NCBI GenBank assembly: GCA_017880705.1
Contig: JADGRS010000137.1
Coordinates: forward strand, 1-7,942
DNA: 7,942 bases
Origin: Burkholderiales bacterium
Lineage (GTDB): Bacteria; Pseudomonadota; Gammaproteobacteria; Burkholderiales; Usitatibacteraceae
Direction: 5' to 3'
Shown here piece by piece: positions 1-5,571 of the stretch; the stretch's first letter is position 1, and each line of letters opens with the position of its first letter. The notes beneath the pieces were generated by a model that saw only the letters and a list, made by a program, of their open reading frames with translations, was not told the DNA's origin and searched no databases. The position numbers and the translations under genes are program-made.

Positions 1-391
1 CTCGCTCGAGCACCTGATCCTCAAGGCGAGCATGATCGTGTCGGGCAAGGAGAACGCGCGGCAGGCTCCGGTGCAGGAAGTCGCCGAGCGCACCCTGCGC
101 GTGCTGAAGCGCACGGTGCCCGCCGCGCTTCCCGGCGTGGTGTTCCTCTCCGGGGGACAGACCGACGCGAACGCCACCGCGCACCTCGACGCGATGAACC
201 GCATGGGCGGCGCGCCGTGGCCCCTCACGTTCAGCTACAGCCGCGCGCTGCAGGCCGTCGCGCTCAACACCTGGCGCGGCTCGAAGGACAACTTCGCCGC
301 CGCGCAGAAGGCCTTCCACCATCGCGCGCGCATGAACAGCCTCGCGGCCAAGGGCCAATGGAGCGCGGACAGCGAGAAGAAGGCGGCATGA
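1..391 (+). CDS. Class I fructose-bisphosphate aldolase, C-terminal part (5' end outside window)
   Basis: Fructose-bisphosphate aldolase cleaves fructose 1,6-bisphosphate to dihydroxyacetone phosphate and glyceraldehyde 3-phosphate (glycolysis and gluconeogenesis, cytoplasm). The reading frame is open from base 2, and only the last ~129 residues are visible. The first residues, SLEHLILKAS, match the class I active-site signature (E-G-x-[LSI]-L-K-[PA]-[SN]) except that G is H. The Schiff-base lysine is the codon at 23-25. Downstream are the family blocks RTVPAALPGVVFLSGGQ (sugar-phosphate binding LSGGQ loop) and PWPLTFSYSRALQ, whose arginine normally binds phosphate, then an AAQKAFHHRARMNSLAAKGQ tail. 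This is the class I (lysine) type, not the class II zinc enzyme. The C-terminal tyrosine of animal aldolases is absent; the chain ends SEKKAA. The next gene starts 7 bases on, so the two are probably co-transcribed. The family call is firm; the N-terminal part cannot be checked. Confidence 0.95.
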   Translation, partial: SLEHLILKASMIVSGKENARQAPVQEVAERTLRVLKRTVPAALPGVVFLSGGQTDANATAHLDAMNRMGGAPWPLTFSYSRALQAVALNTWRGSKDNFAAAQKAFHHRARMNSLAAKGQWSADSEKKAA

Positions 392-398
392 GGCGCGG

Positions 399-1208
399 AT
401 GAGCGTCGCCGCGGTCCCCGCATGCCGCAATTGCGGGGCGTCCGCGGGTGGGAAGTATTGCCCCGAGTGCGGCCAGGACACCGCGCCTCATCCTCCGACC
501 GCCCGGGAATTCCTGCACGAGTTCGCGGCGCATTACGTCGCCGTCGAAGGCTCGCTCTGGATCACGCTGAGGAAGCTCGTGGTGCCGGGCGCGCTCACGC
601 TCGAGTATTTCGCGGGCCGCAAGCGCCGCTACGTGCACCCGCTTCGCCTCTACCTCACCGCGAGCGTGGTCTTCTTCCTCGTGGCGAAGGTCTTCCTGCC
701 TTCCAGCGACGCTCAAACGGCGGTCGAGGGCAAGACGGTCAGCCGTGGCGTGGGGGTCTTCCAATGCGACGCGGGCGACACCTTCTGCGAGCACGTCCGG
801 GACCGCTTCCGCGAGCGCTTCGGCGCCAAGAGCCGCACGCAAGCGGTGGACTACGTGATGGAGCGCCTCGTATCGCTCTTCCCCTACGCCATGTTCGTCC
901 TCCTGCCGGTATTCGCAATGCTCACGCGCGCCGTGTACTGGAACCGGCCGTACAACTACGGCGAGCATCTCGTGTTCGCCCTGCACGTGCACGCCTTCGC
1001 CTTCTTCGTGGGAGCGCTGGTCGCGCCCTTCCGCATGCCGATCCTCTGGACGGTGCCGGCGGCGGTGTACCTGAGCGCCGCGATGGGGAAGGTCTTCGGC
1101 GGGCGCCGCTGGCCGAGCATCCTGCGCGCGGTCTTCGTCTTCGTCACTTACTTCATGCTGCTGACGGCGGCCATCGTCGCCCTCATCGTCGCGATCGCCT
1201 TCCTATGA
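399..1208 (+). CDS. DUF3667-type membrane protein with N-terminal zinc ribbon
   Basis: This encodes a 269-residue protein of unknown function. Residues 9-24 hold two CxxC knuckles (C9, C12, C21, C24; CRNCG and CPECGQ), a typical zinc ribbon. Residues 33-82 hold the block I associate with DUF3667: TAREFLHEF, then [19 protein letters not shown] and [12 protein letters not shown]. Hydrophobic, probably membrane-spanning stretches follow at about 84-100, 163-178, 191-209, 214-230 and 243-267. A soluble loop at ~102-155 carries two further cysteines (C123, C130). The motif [16 protein letters not shown] (185-200) is also typical of this family. The start at 399 has GAGG five bases upstream and lies 7 bases after the aldolase stop. 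The stop overlaps the purC start in ATGA. The family assignment is from memory of the motif pattern; no function is proposed. Confidence 0.85.
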   Translation: MSVAAVPACRNCGASAGGKYCPECGQDTAPHPPTAREFLHEFAAHYVAVEGSLWITLRKLVVPGALTLEYFAGRKRRYVHPLRLYLTASVVFFLVAKVFLPSSDAQTAVEGKTVSRGVGVFQCDAGDTFCEHVRDRFRERFGAKSRTQAVDYVMERLVSLFPYAMFVLLPVFAMLTRAVYWNRPYNYGEHLVFALHVHAFAFFVGALVAPFRMPILWTVPAAVYLSAAMGKVFGGRRWPSILRAVFVFVTYFMLLTAAIVALIVAIAFL

Positions 1209-2080
1209 ACATGTACGAATCCTCGATCACGTCGCTGCCGCTCATCGGCCGCGGCAAGGTGCGCGACATCTACGCGGTCGACGCCGACAAGCTCCTCATC
1301 GTCACCACCGATCGCCTCTCCGCGTACGACGTGATCCTGCCGACGCCGATCCCCGAAAAGGGACGCGTGCTCACGCAGCTCGCCAACTTCTGGTTCGCGC
1401 GGCTCGCGGCGATCATCCCGAACCACCTCACCGGCATCGATCCCGCGAGCGTCGTCGCGGCGGCGGAGAGGGACCAGGTGCGCGGACGCGCCGTCGTGGT
1501 GAAGCGCATGGAGCCGCTGCCGGTAGAAGCGGTGGTGCGCGGCTATCTCGAGGGCTCCGGCTGGAAGGAATACCAGGAGTCCGGCAGCGTCTGCGGCGTG
1601 AAGCTCCCCGCGGGATTGAAACGCGCGTCGAAACTGCCGCGGCCGATCTTCACCCCCGCGACCAAGGCCGAGGCGGGCCACCACGACGAGAACATCACGT
1701 TCGAGCAGATGGCGAAGCTCGTGGGCGAAGAGCGCGCCCGCGCGGTGCGCGACACCGCCATCGAGCTCTACAAGGCCGCCGCCGACTACGCGCTCACGCG
1801 CGGCATCATCATCGCCGACACCAAGTTCGAATTCGGCGTGGACGCCTCGGGAAAGCTCCACCTCATCGACGAGGCGCTCACTCCGGACTCGTCGCGCTTC
1901 TGGCCGCTCGCGACCTACCGCGAAGGCACGAGCCCCGAGAGCTTCGACAAGCAGTACGTGCGCAACTGGCTCGACTCCATCGGCTTCGAGAGGAAGCCGC
2001 CCGCGCCGCCGATGCCCGAGGAAGTCGCGCTCAAGACCTCGCAGAAATACCAGGAAGCGCTCGCGCGCCTCGCGGGCTAG
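1205..2080 (+). CDS. purC: Phosphoribosylaminoimidazole-succinocarboxamide synthase (SAICAR synthetase)
   Basis: PurC joins CAIR and aspartate with ATP to give SAICAR in de novo purine synthesis (cytoplasm). The 291-residue product fits the longer Ade1-like form common in proteobacteria. Visible signatures are the N-terminal nucleotide-binding segment [12 protein letters not shown] (residues 15-26), [19 protein letters not shown] (35-53), the first SAICAR synthetase signature [16 protein letters not shown] (105-120), [11 protein letters not shown] (154-164) and the second signature [11 protein letters not shown] (201-211), then [13 protein letters not shown] (222-234). The start at 1205 overlaps the upstream stop as ATGA. 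A second in-frame ATG lies at 1211. Neither has a visible Shine-Dalgarno sequence, so translation is probably coupled to the upstream gene. All motifs are intact. Confidence 0.97.
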   Translation: MNMYESSITSLPLIGRGKVRDIYAVDADKLLIVTTDRLSAYDVILPTPIPEKGRVLTQLANFWFARLAAIIPNHLTGIDPASVVAAAERDQVRGRAVVVKRMEPLPVEAVVRGYLEGSGWKEYQESGSVCGVKLPAGLKRASKLPRPIFTPATKAEAGHHDENITFEQMAKLVGEERARAVRDTAIELYKAAADYALTRGIIIADTKFEFGVDASGKLHLIDEALTPDSSRFWPLATYREGTSPESFDKQYVRNWLDSIGFERKPPAPPMPEEVALKTSQKYQEALARLAG

Positions 2081-2086
2081 GGCAAC

Positions 2087-3217
2087 ATGACTCCGCGCCT
2101 CGATCCCAACGTCCTCACGCGCGAGCTGCTCGCGTTCAACACGATCAATCCTCCGGGAATGGAGCGCGCGTGCGCGCAACTTCTGGGCAAGCGGCTCGAG
2201 GATGCCGGCTTCCGCGTCGCCTACCACGAGTTCGCCGAGGGGCGCACGAGCCTCATCGCGCAGATCGGCGGCGGGCAAGACAAGCCCCCGATCTGCTTCA
2301 CGGGGCACATCGACACCGTGCCCCTGGGCGCCGCCCATTGGCACCACGACGCGTTCGCCGGCGAGACCGATGGCGACCGGCTTTACGGCCGCGGCTCCAC
2401 CGACATGAAGAGCGGAATCGCCGCGTTCATGGTCGCCGCGCTCGAGCTCGCGCCGCGGCTGGAGCGCACCGCGGGCCTCACGCTCGTGATCACCGCGGGA
2501 GAGGAGATCGGGTGCGAGGGCGCGCGCTTCCTCGCGGACCACAAGCTCCTCGATCGCGCCGGCGCGATCGTGGTCGCCGAGCCGACGGCGAACTATCCCT
2601 ACATCGGCCACAAGGGCCTCGCGTGGTTCGAGATCGAGACCACGGGCGTCACCGCCCACGGCTCGATGCCAGAAGTCGGCGACAACGCGATCGTGAAGAT
2701 GGCCCGCGTCATCGGCGACCTCGAACGCTTCCGCTTTCCCGTCGAGTCCCACGCGGTGATGGGCAAGCCCACGCTCAACATCGGCACCATCCGCGGCGGG
2801 CTCAACACCAACTCGGTGCCCGACGAGGCGCGCATCACGGTCGACACGCGCACCGTGCCCGGCATCGACCACGTGCATCTTTGCGATTCGCTTGCGGCCC
2901 TCCTCGCGCCTCGCGGAGCGAAGGTGCGCAAGATCGTCGACACGCCGCCGCTCTATACCGATCCCGCCAACGAATGGGTGCAGGAAGTCTTCGAGGCCTG
3001 CGCTCCATTGCTCGACGGACGACCGGCTCCGAGAACGATCACCTTCTCGACCGACGGCTCGGACTTGAAGCGCGGCTTCGGCGGCCCCCCCGCCGTCGTC
3101 CTCGGGCCGGGCGAGCCCACGCTCGCGCACCAGACCGACGAATGGTGCTCGATGAGCCGCGTCGGCCAATCGGTCGATCTCTTTCGCTCGTTGATGCAGC
3201 GCTGGTGCGCCGCCTAG
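2087..3217 (+). CDS. M20-family metallo-deacylase (ArgE/DapE-like)
   Basis: This is a 376-residue zinc-dependent amide hydrolase of the M20 family, related to acetylornithine deacetylase and succinyl-diaminopimelate desuccinylase. The metal and catalytic set is complete: H74 and D76 in TGHIDTVP, bridging D106 in GRGSTDMKSG, the E139-E140 pair in TAGEEIG, E165 in VAEPTANY, and a late H348 in AHQTDEW. The dimerisation (lid) domain spans roughly 175-290 and includes TTGVTAHGSMP and GTIRGGLNTNSVPDEA. ArgE of E. coli has a similar length (~383), and the NPPG N-terminus is common in the broad ArgE/DapE-like group. I therefore do not assign the substrate. N-acetylornithine is the simplest guess, and other N-acyl amino acids are possible. 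AGGG lies 4 bases before the ATG, and the gene starts 6 bases after purC. Its stop overlaps the convergent transporter stop within CTAG. Confidence 0.9.
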   Translation: MTPRLDPNVLTRELLAFNTINPPGMERACAQLLGKRLEDAGFRVAYHEFAEGRTSLIAQIGGGQDKPPICFTGHIDTVPLGAAHWHHDAFAGETDGDRLYGRGSTDMKSGIAAFMVAALELAPRLERTAGLTLVITAGEEIGCEGARFLADHKLLDRAGAIVVAEPTANYPYIGHKGLAWFEIETTGVTAHGSMPEVGDNAIVKMARVIGDLERFRFPVESHAVMGKPTLNIGTIRGGLNTNSVPDEARITVDTRTVPGIDHVHLCDSLAALLAPRGAKVRKIVDTPPLYTDPANEWVQEVFEACAPLLDGRPAPRTITFSTDGSDLKRGFGGPPAVVLGPGEPTLAHQTDEWCSMSRVGQSVDLFRSLMQRWCAA

Positions 3218-4011
3218 ACCGAGATCGCGACCTTCAGCCCGGTAAGCACCAGGAATATCGCGAAGATGCGCCGCAGCGTCGCGCCCTTCAGCCGATGCGC
3301 AAGGCGCGCGCCGTAGGGCGCGACGAAGATGCTCGTCACCGAAATGCCGATGGCGGCGGGCACGTAGACGAATCCCAGGCTATACGACGGCAGCCCGGCG
3401 GCGTTCCAACCCGATGCGGCATACGCGATCGTTCCCGCGATCGACAGCGGAAATCCGATCGCCGCGACCGTGCCGATGGCGCGATGGGTGCTCACGTTGC
3501 ACCACGTGAGGAAGGGCACTCCGACCGCGGCCGCGCCCCCGCCCATGAGACTCGAGACCAGGCCGGCGAAGACCCCCATCGCGGCAAGCCCGGCCGTTCC
3601 GGGAAGCTCGCGCGTCGGCTTCGGGCGCACGTTGAACACCATCTGCGCCGTGATGAGGAACATGACGGTGAGAAAGAAGTACTTGAGGAAGGCGGTCGAC
3701 ACGAAGTGCGAGGTCGCGGCGCCCACGGCCACGCCCACGAGGAGTCCCGGCGTCACGCGCCGCACGATCGGCCAGTCGACGGCGCCATGGCGGTGATGGG
3801 TGCGGAAGCTCGACCACGAGCCCGACACGATCGCGGCGAGCGAGGTGCCCACGGCGAGATGCATGATGTAGGGCGGCGCGAATCCGTGCGCCGTGAACAT
3901 GAGCGCGAGAGCGGATACGGTGATGAGGCCGCCGCCGACGCCGAGGAGGCCCGCGAAGAAGCCGACGAACGCGCCGATCGCGAGGTACGCGCCCAGCTCC
4001 GCTAGCGGCAT
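3214..4011 (-). CDS. TauE/SafE (TSUP) family membrane transporter
   Basis: This encodes a 265-residue, strongly hydrophobic inner-membrane protein with the two-fold internal repeat of the TSUP family (putative sulfite, organosulfonate or other organic anion exporters). The repeat signatures are GFFAGLLGVGGGLITV at residues 17-32 and GVFAGLVSSLMGGGAAAVGVP at 146-166, each opening one half of about four membrane segments. HLAVGTSLA at 51-59 and HRAIGTVAA at 176-184 are the matching second-helix motifs. The start at 4011 directly abuts the EVE gene stop (4012-4014). A GGTGAG Shine-Dalgarno lies in the last EVE codons, so the genes are probably translationally coupled. The substrate cannot be read from sequence and no sulfur-metabolism neighbour is visible. 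Confidence 0.92.
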   Translation of the reverse strand: MPLAELGAYLAIGAFVGFFAGLLGVGGGLITVSALALMFTAHGFAPPYIMHLAVGTSLAAIVSGSWSSFRTHHRHGAVDWPIVRRVTPGLLVGVAVGAATSHFVSTAFLKYFFLTVMFLITAQMVFNVRPKPTRELPGTAGLAAMGVFAGLVSSLMGGGAAAVGVPFLTWCNVSTHRAIGTVAAIGFPLSIAGTIAYAASGWNAAGLPSYSLGFVYVPAAIGISVTSIFVAPYGARLAHRLKGATLRRIFAIFLVLTGLKVAISV

Positions 4012-4473
4012 CTACTCACCCAGCTTGCCGACGATGAAATTCCATTCGGCGTCGGTGACCGGCGTGATCGAAAGGCGGTTGCCGCGCTTGAGCGTGATCA
4101 TGCCCGCGAGCTCCGGGCAAGTGCGCATCTCGTCCAGCGGCATCACGCGCGTCTTCTTCACGAGCTTCACGTCGACGAGCATCCAGCGCGGGTCCTTCCG
4201 ATCGGCCTTGGGATCGTAGTACGGGCTCTTCCGGTCGAACTGCGATTCGTCGGGATGGGGCTTGCTCGAGACCTTCGCGAGGCCCGCGATTCCCGGCACC
4301 GCGCAGCTCGAATGGTAGAAGAGCACGCCGTCGCCGATGCGCATGGTGTCGCGCATGAAATTGCGCGCCACGTAGTTGCGCACGCCGAACCAGGAGGTGG
4401 TTTGCCGGGGCGCCTTGACGAGGTCGTCGATCGAGAACTCGTCGGGCTCGGATTTCATCAACCAGTAGGCCAT
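4012..4473 (-). CDS. EVE-domain protein (thymocyte nuclear protein 1-like)
   Basis: This encodes a 153-residue single-domain EVE protein, a PUA-like fold known or proposed to bind modified bases in RNA or DNA. Family hallmarks are the N-terminal MAYWLMKSEPDEFSIDDL (1-18), TSWFGVRNYVARNFMRD (25-41), the GDGVLFYHSSC strand (46-56), GIAGLAKVSS (60-69), DPRWMLVDVK (90s) and LKRGNRLSITPV near the C-terminus. The start at 4473 is chosen because homologues begin with M-x-Y-W-L-M-K-S-E-P-D. AGGGA (4485-4481) lies 7 bases upstream. An in-frame alternative at 4527 would add 18 residues encoded by the 6S RNA and is rejected. The gene begins about 7 bases after the 6S RNA 3' end and is followed directly by the TSUP transporter. 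The ligand is unknown. Confidence 0.93.
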   Translation of the reverse strand: MAYWLMKSEPDEFSIDDLVKAPRQTTSWFGVRNYVARNFMRDTMRIGDGVLFYHSSCAVPGIAGLAKVSSKPHPDESQFDRKSPYYDPKADRKDPRWMLVDVKLVKKTRVMPLDEMRTCPELAGMITLKRGNRLSITPVTDAEWNFIVGKLGE

Positions 4474-4479
4474 TTCGGA

Positions 4480-4485
4480 TTCCCT
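4480..4485 (-). promoter_or_regulatory. Shine-Dalgarno of the EVE gene, embedded in the 6S RNA 3' stem
   Basis: On the - strand, AGGGA (4485-4481) precedes the EVE ATG with 7 bases between. Its first three bases (4485-4483) are the last three of the 20-base 3' arm of the 6S closing stem. Translation from a read-through transcript would therefore need at least partial opening of that stem. What the sequence shows is the overlap; a regulatory effect is inference. Confidence 0.7.
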
Positions 4486-4655
4486 GCGGTGTTCGTCCAG
4501 GCCGCACTCTCGAACCCAGAGGTCCAAGGCGGTCGCTCACCGGGCACCGCAGGTACGTCCGACGTGGGACGCGCACAATAGTGCCCTGGGCAAGCGTCCA
4601 AGCTACCAGCTTATCGGCTCAAGGATGTAAGCCTGGACGAACACCGCAGGAAACC
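4480..4655 (-). ncRNA. ssrS: 6S RNA
   Basis: 6S RNA mimics an open promoter and sequesters housekeeping-sigma RNA polymerase. Three independent signs agree. (1) A perfect 20-bp inverted repeat, arms 4631-4650 and 4483-4502, forms the closing stem and brackets 128 bases. (2) GAGCCGATA at 4620-4612 matches the conserved E. coli segment that templates product RNA. By alignment the initiating U (U44 in E. coli) is base 4613, so a product RNA would begin AUCGGCUCAAGG on the + strand. (3) CTTGGACC (4528-4521) pairs over a 4-base loop with GGTTCGAG (4516-4509), the counterpart of the E. coli CUUGAACC/GGUUCAAG hairpin in the central bubble. The place, directly downstream of zapA on the same strand, is the classical one in proteobacteria. 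Ends are estimated to within ~5-10 bases. No clear promoter is seen, so processing from the zapA transcript is possible. It accounts for nearly all of the 4474-4681 gap. Confidence 0.94.
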
Positions 4656-4681
4656 GGCCTGCCGGGAGCGATACGCCGCTT

Positions 4682-5023
4682 CTAGAAGAGCTTTTCCTGA
4701 TCGGCCGCGAGCGCCGAATCAAGCGTTTCCTGCATTGCAACGATTCTACGACGAATCGCGGCCTCGTCAATCGAAGATGACGAAGAAGCGTTCCCCTTGT
4801 TCGATACGAACTCGTGGGCGATGTTCAACGCGGCCATGATCGCGATGCGCTCGTTGCCCGTGACCTTGCCCGTGTCGCGGACTTCCTTGAGCTTGCGGTT
4901 GAGGTAATCGGCGGAGGCGAGCAGCTGCTTTTCCTCGCCGTCGGGGCACGCGACGCGGAATTCGCGTCCCAGCAGGCTCACGGTGAGGGCGCCGCGCTCG
5001 CGCGCCTTCTGCTCGCCGCTCAT
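4682..5023 (-). CDS. zapA: Cell division protein ZapA
   Basis: ZapA binds FtsZ and cross-links protofilaments in the cytokinetic ring. The protein has 113 residues, close to the ~100-110 usual for the family. The N-terminal FtsZ-binding domain is seen as LTVSLLGREFRVACPDGEEKQL (13-34) followed by ASADYLNRKLKEVRDTGKVTGNERIAIMAALNIAHEF (36-72), a standard ZapA pattern. A serine-rich linker (NASSSSSID, 78-86) leads into the C-terminal coiled-coil helix. The start at 5023 is set by GGAG 8 bases upstream (5035-5032), the ATGA overlap with the upstream coiled-coil gene, and the family N-terminus. Longer in-frame starts would run through that upstream gene in another frame. 6S RNA follows about 27 bases after the stop. 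Confidence 0.95.
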   Translation of the reverse strand: MSGEQKARERGALTVSLLGREFRVACPDGEEKQLLASADYLNRKLKEVRDTGKVTGNERIAIMAALNIAHEFVSNKGNASSSSSIDEAAIRRRIVAMQETLDSALAADQEKLF

Positions 5024-5220
5024 GTCTCCGTCTCCGGAATCTGCTTGAGAAGCGCCTCGATGCGCGACTTCGCCGCGGAGAGCTTTTCGCCGAGCCGCGA
5101 GCTCTCGTCGGTGCGCGTCGCGACCTGCTGGCGCAGCTCGCGGTTCTCGTCGCGCAGGGTCTCGAGGCGCTGCACGAGCTGCGCGAGCTTCTCCTCGAGG
5201 GCGTCGAGTTCCGGGTCCAT
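5020..5220 (-). CDS. Short coiled-coil protein, ZapB-like (TIGR02449-type)
   Basis: This encodes a 66-residue, highly charged protein that is almost entirely one predicted coiled coil. Heptads run from about residue 5 (LDALEEKLAQLVQRLETLRDE) to 60 (LSAAKSRIEALLKQI), with no membrane segment or signal peptide. Small coiled-coil genes in this position, overlapping zapA, are annotated as ZapB-like or TIGR02449 in many beta- and gammaproteobacteria. ZapB itself is a ~80-residue coiled coil that bridges ZapA to the nucleoid-linked MatP. Here the stop overlaps the zapA start in ATGA, which supports coupled production of two division partners. Sequence similarity of coiled coils is weak evidence, so the role rests on position and architecture. 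Start chosen at 5220; GGG at about 5230-5228 is the only, weak, ribosome-binding candidate. Confidence 0.85.
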   Translation of the reverse strand: MDPELDALEEKLAQLVQRLETLRDENRELRQQVATRTDESSRLGEKLSAAKSRIEALLKQIPETET

Positions 5221-5317
5221 GAATAAACCCTATTGGAAATCCCAAGTCACGTCAATGCATAACGCTTCATTCTGAAAGTCGTTTCGAGCGGCGTGCCCGG
5301 GGTGGGGTATCATTTCG
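5221..5317. other. Divergent intergenic promoter region (zapB-like / riboswitch-btuB)
   Basis: This interval separates the leftward division genes from the rightward B12 riboswitch and must carry both promoters. It is visibly richer in A/T than its surroundings between 5221 and 5290. For btuB the best -10-like hexamer is TATCAT at 5308-5313 (5 of 6 to TATAAT), with no convincing -35 at 16-18 bases. Leftward, TTGACG at 5255-5250 resembles a -35, but the matching -10 (TAGGGT) is poor. No strong promoter can be assigned to either gene from sequence alone. Confidence 0.4.
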
Positions 5318-5470
5318 GCAGCGAACGGATGCACGGGAAGCCGGTAAAAGCCGGCGCTGCCCCCGCAACGGTAAGCGAGTCTGGAATCGCCCTCATGCCA
5401 CTGCGCCCGCAAGGACGTGGGAAGGCGGCGAATCCTCGATTCTCGCGAGCCCGGAGACCGGTCCCGACGC
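5318..5470 (+). promoter_or_regulatory. Cobalamin riboswitch (adenosylcobalamin-type aptamer)
   Basis: This aptamer binds a cobalamin form in the nascent mRNA and lowers expression of B12 uptake genes. The conserved core is present in order: GGGAAgccGGTaaaagCC at 5335-5352 (the usual GGTG is GGTA); GCTGCCCCCGCAACGGTAA at 5356-5374; GCCACTG at 5397-5403; GGGAAGGCGG at 5419-5428; and the B12 box AGCCCGGAGACCGGTCC at 5448-5464, which differs from consensus by one base near its end. Order and spacing match RF00174-type elements. It lies ~100 bases upstream of the btuB start, the expected target. The outer P1 boundaries are not resolved and could shift by 10-20 bases. Confidence 0.96.
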
Positions 5471-5571
5471 GAAGCAAAGCCCTGGGAGGGACACGCCCGC
5501 AGATGGGCCCGTGCCGTCCCGCAACCTGCGGCATGCGGGGACGCTCGCCGCTCGAAGAAGGACTTCTCGCC
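5471..5571 (+). promoter_or_regulatory. Riboswitch expression platform and btuB ribosome binding site
   Basis: Between aptamer and start codon are several GC-rich hairpins. CACGCCC (5492-5498) can pair with GGGCCCGTG (5505-5513) with a 2-base bulge. CGTCCCGCA (5515-5523) can pair with TGCGGGGACG (5534-5543) with a 1-base bulge. The second excludes a smaller alternative, CCGCA (5519-5523) with TGCGG (5527-5531). No U-run follows, so an intrinsic terminator is unlikely and translational control is favoured. The Shine-Dalgarno AAGAAGGA (5555-5562) is 9 bases before the ATG, and its AAGGA falls in the loop of a small GAAG/CTTC hairpin (5554-5557 with 5563-5566). Pairings were found by eye, not by energy calculation. 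Confidence 0.6.

Noticed and set aside
1148..3169. A very long open frame antisense to purC and the M20 gene
   Set aside because: It is rich in Arg, Ala, Glu, His and Asp with no domain pattern. Such antisense frames are expected in GC-rich DNA opposite genes with G/C third positions.
3214..3217. Overlap of the M20 and TSUP stop codons as a sign of gene truncation
   Set aside because: CTAG gives TAG on both strands, and both proteins have normal lengths and complete C-terminal motifs. This is simple compaction.
4474..4527. An 18-codon N-terminal extension of the EVE protein from an in-frame start at 4527
   Set aside because: The bases belong to the 6S RNA 3' half. EVE homologues begin at MAYWLMKSEPD, which also has a well-placed Shine-Dalgarno.
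4483..4650. The 20-bp inverted repeat as ends of an insertion sequence or MITE
   Set aside because: The interior matches 6S RNA in motif, hairpin and genomic place. The repeat is its closing stem; no transposase or target duplication is visible.
5024..5245. A longer ZapA beginning upstream of 5023 in the same frame
   Set aside because: The extension is an arginine-rich shadow of the ZapB-like gene and lacks family resemblance. The ATG at 5023 has GGAG at proper spacing.
5227..5255. Leftward sigma-70 promoter (TTGACG, 17-base spacer, TAGGGT) for the ZapB-like gene
   Set aside because: The -10 matches only 3 of 6 bases, and the implied transcript start falls on the ATG, leaving no leader.
5293..5571. 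A 93-codon N-terminal extension of BtuB from an ATG at 5293
   Set aside because: It would translate through the cobalamin riboswitch and bury the signal peptide. The start at 5572 has a good ribosome site and is followed by a signal peptide.
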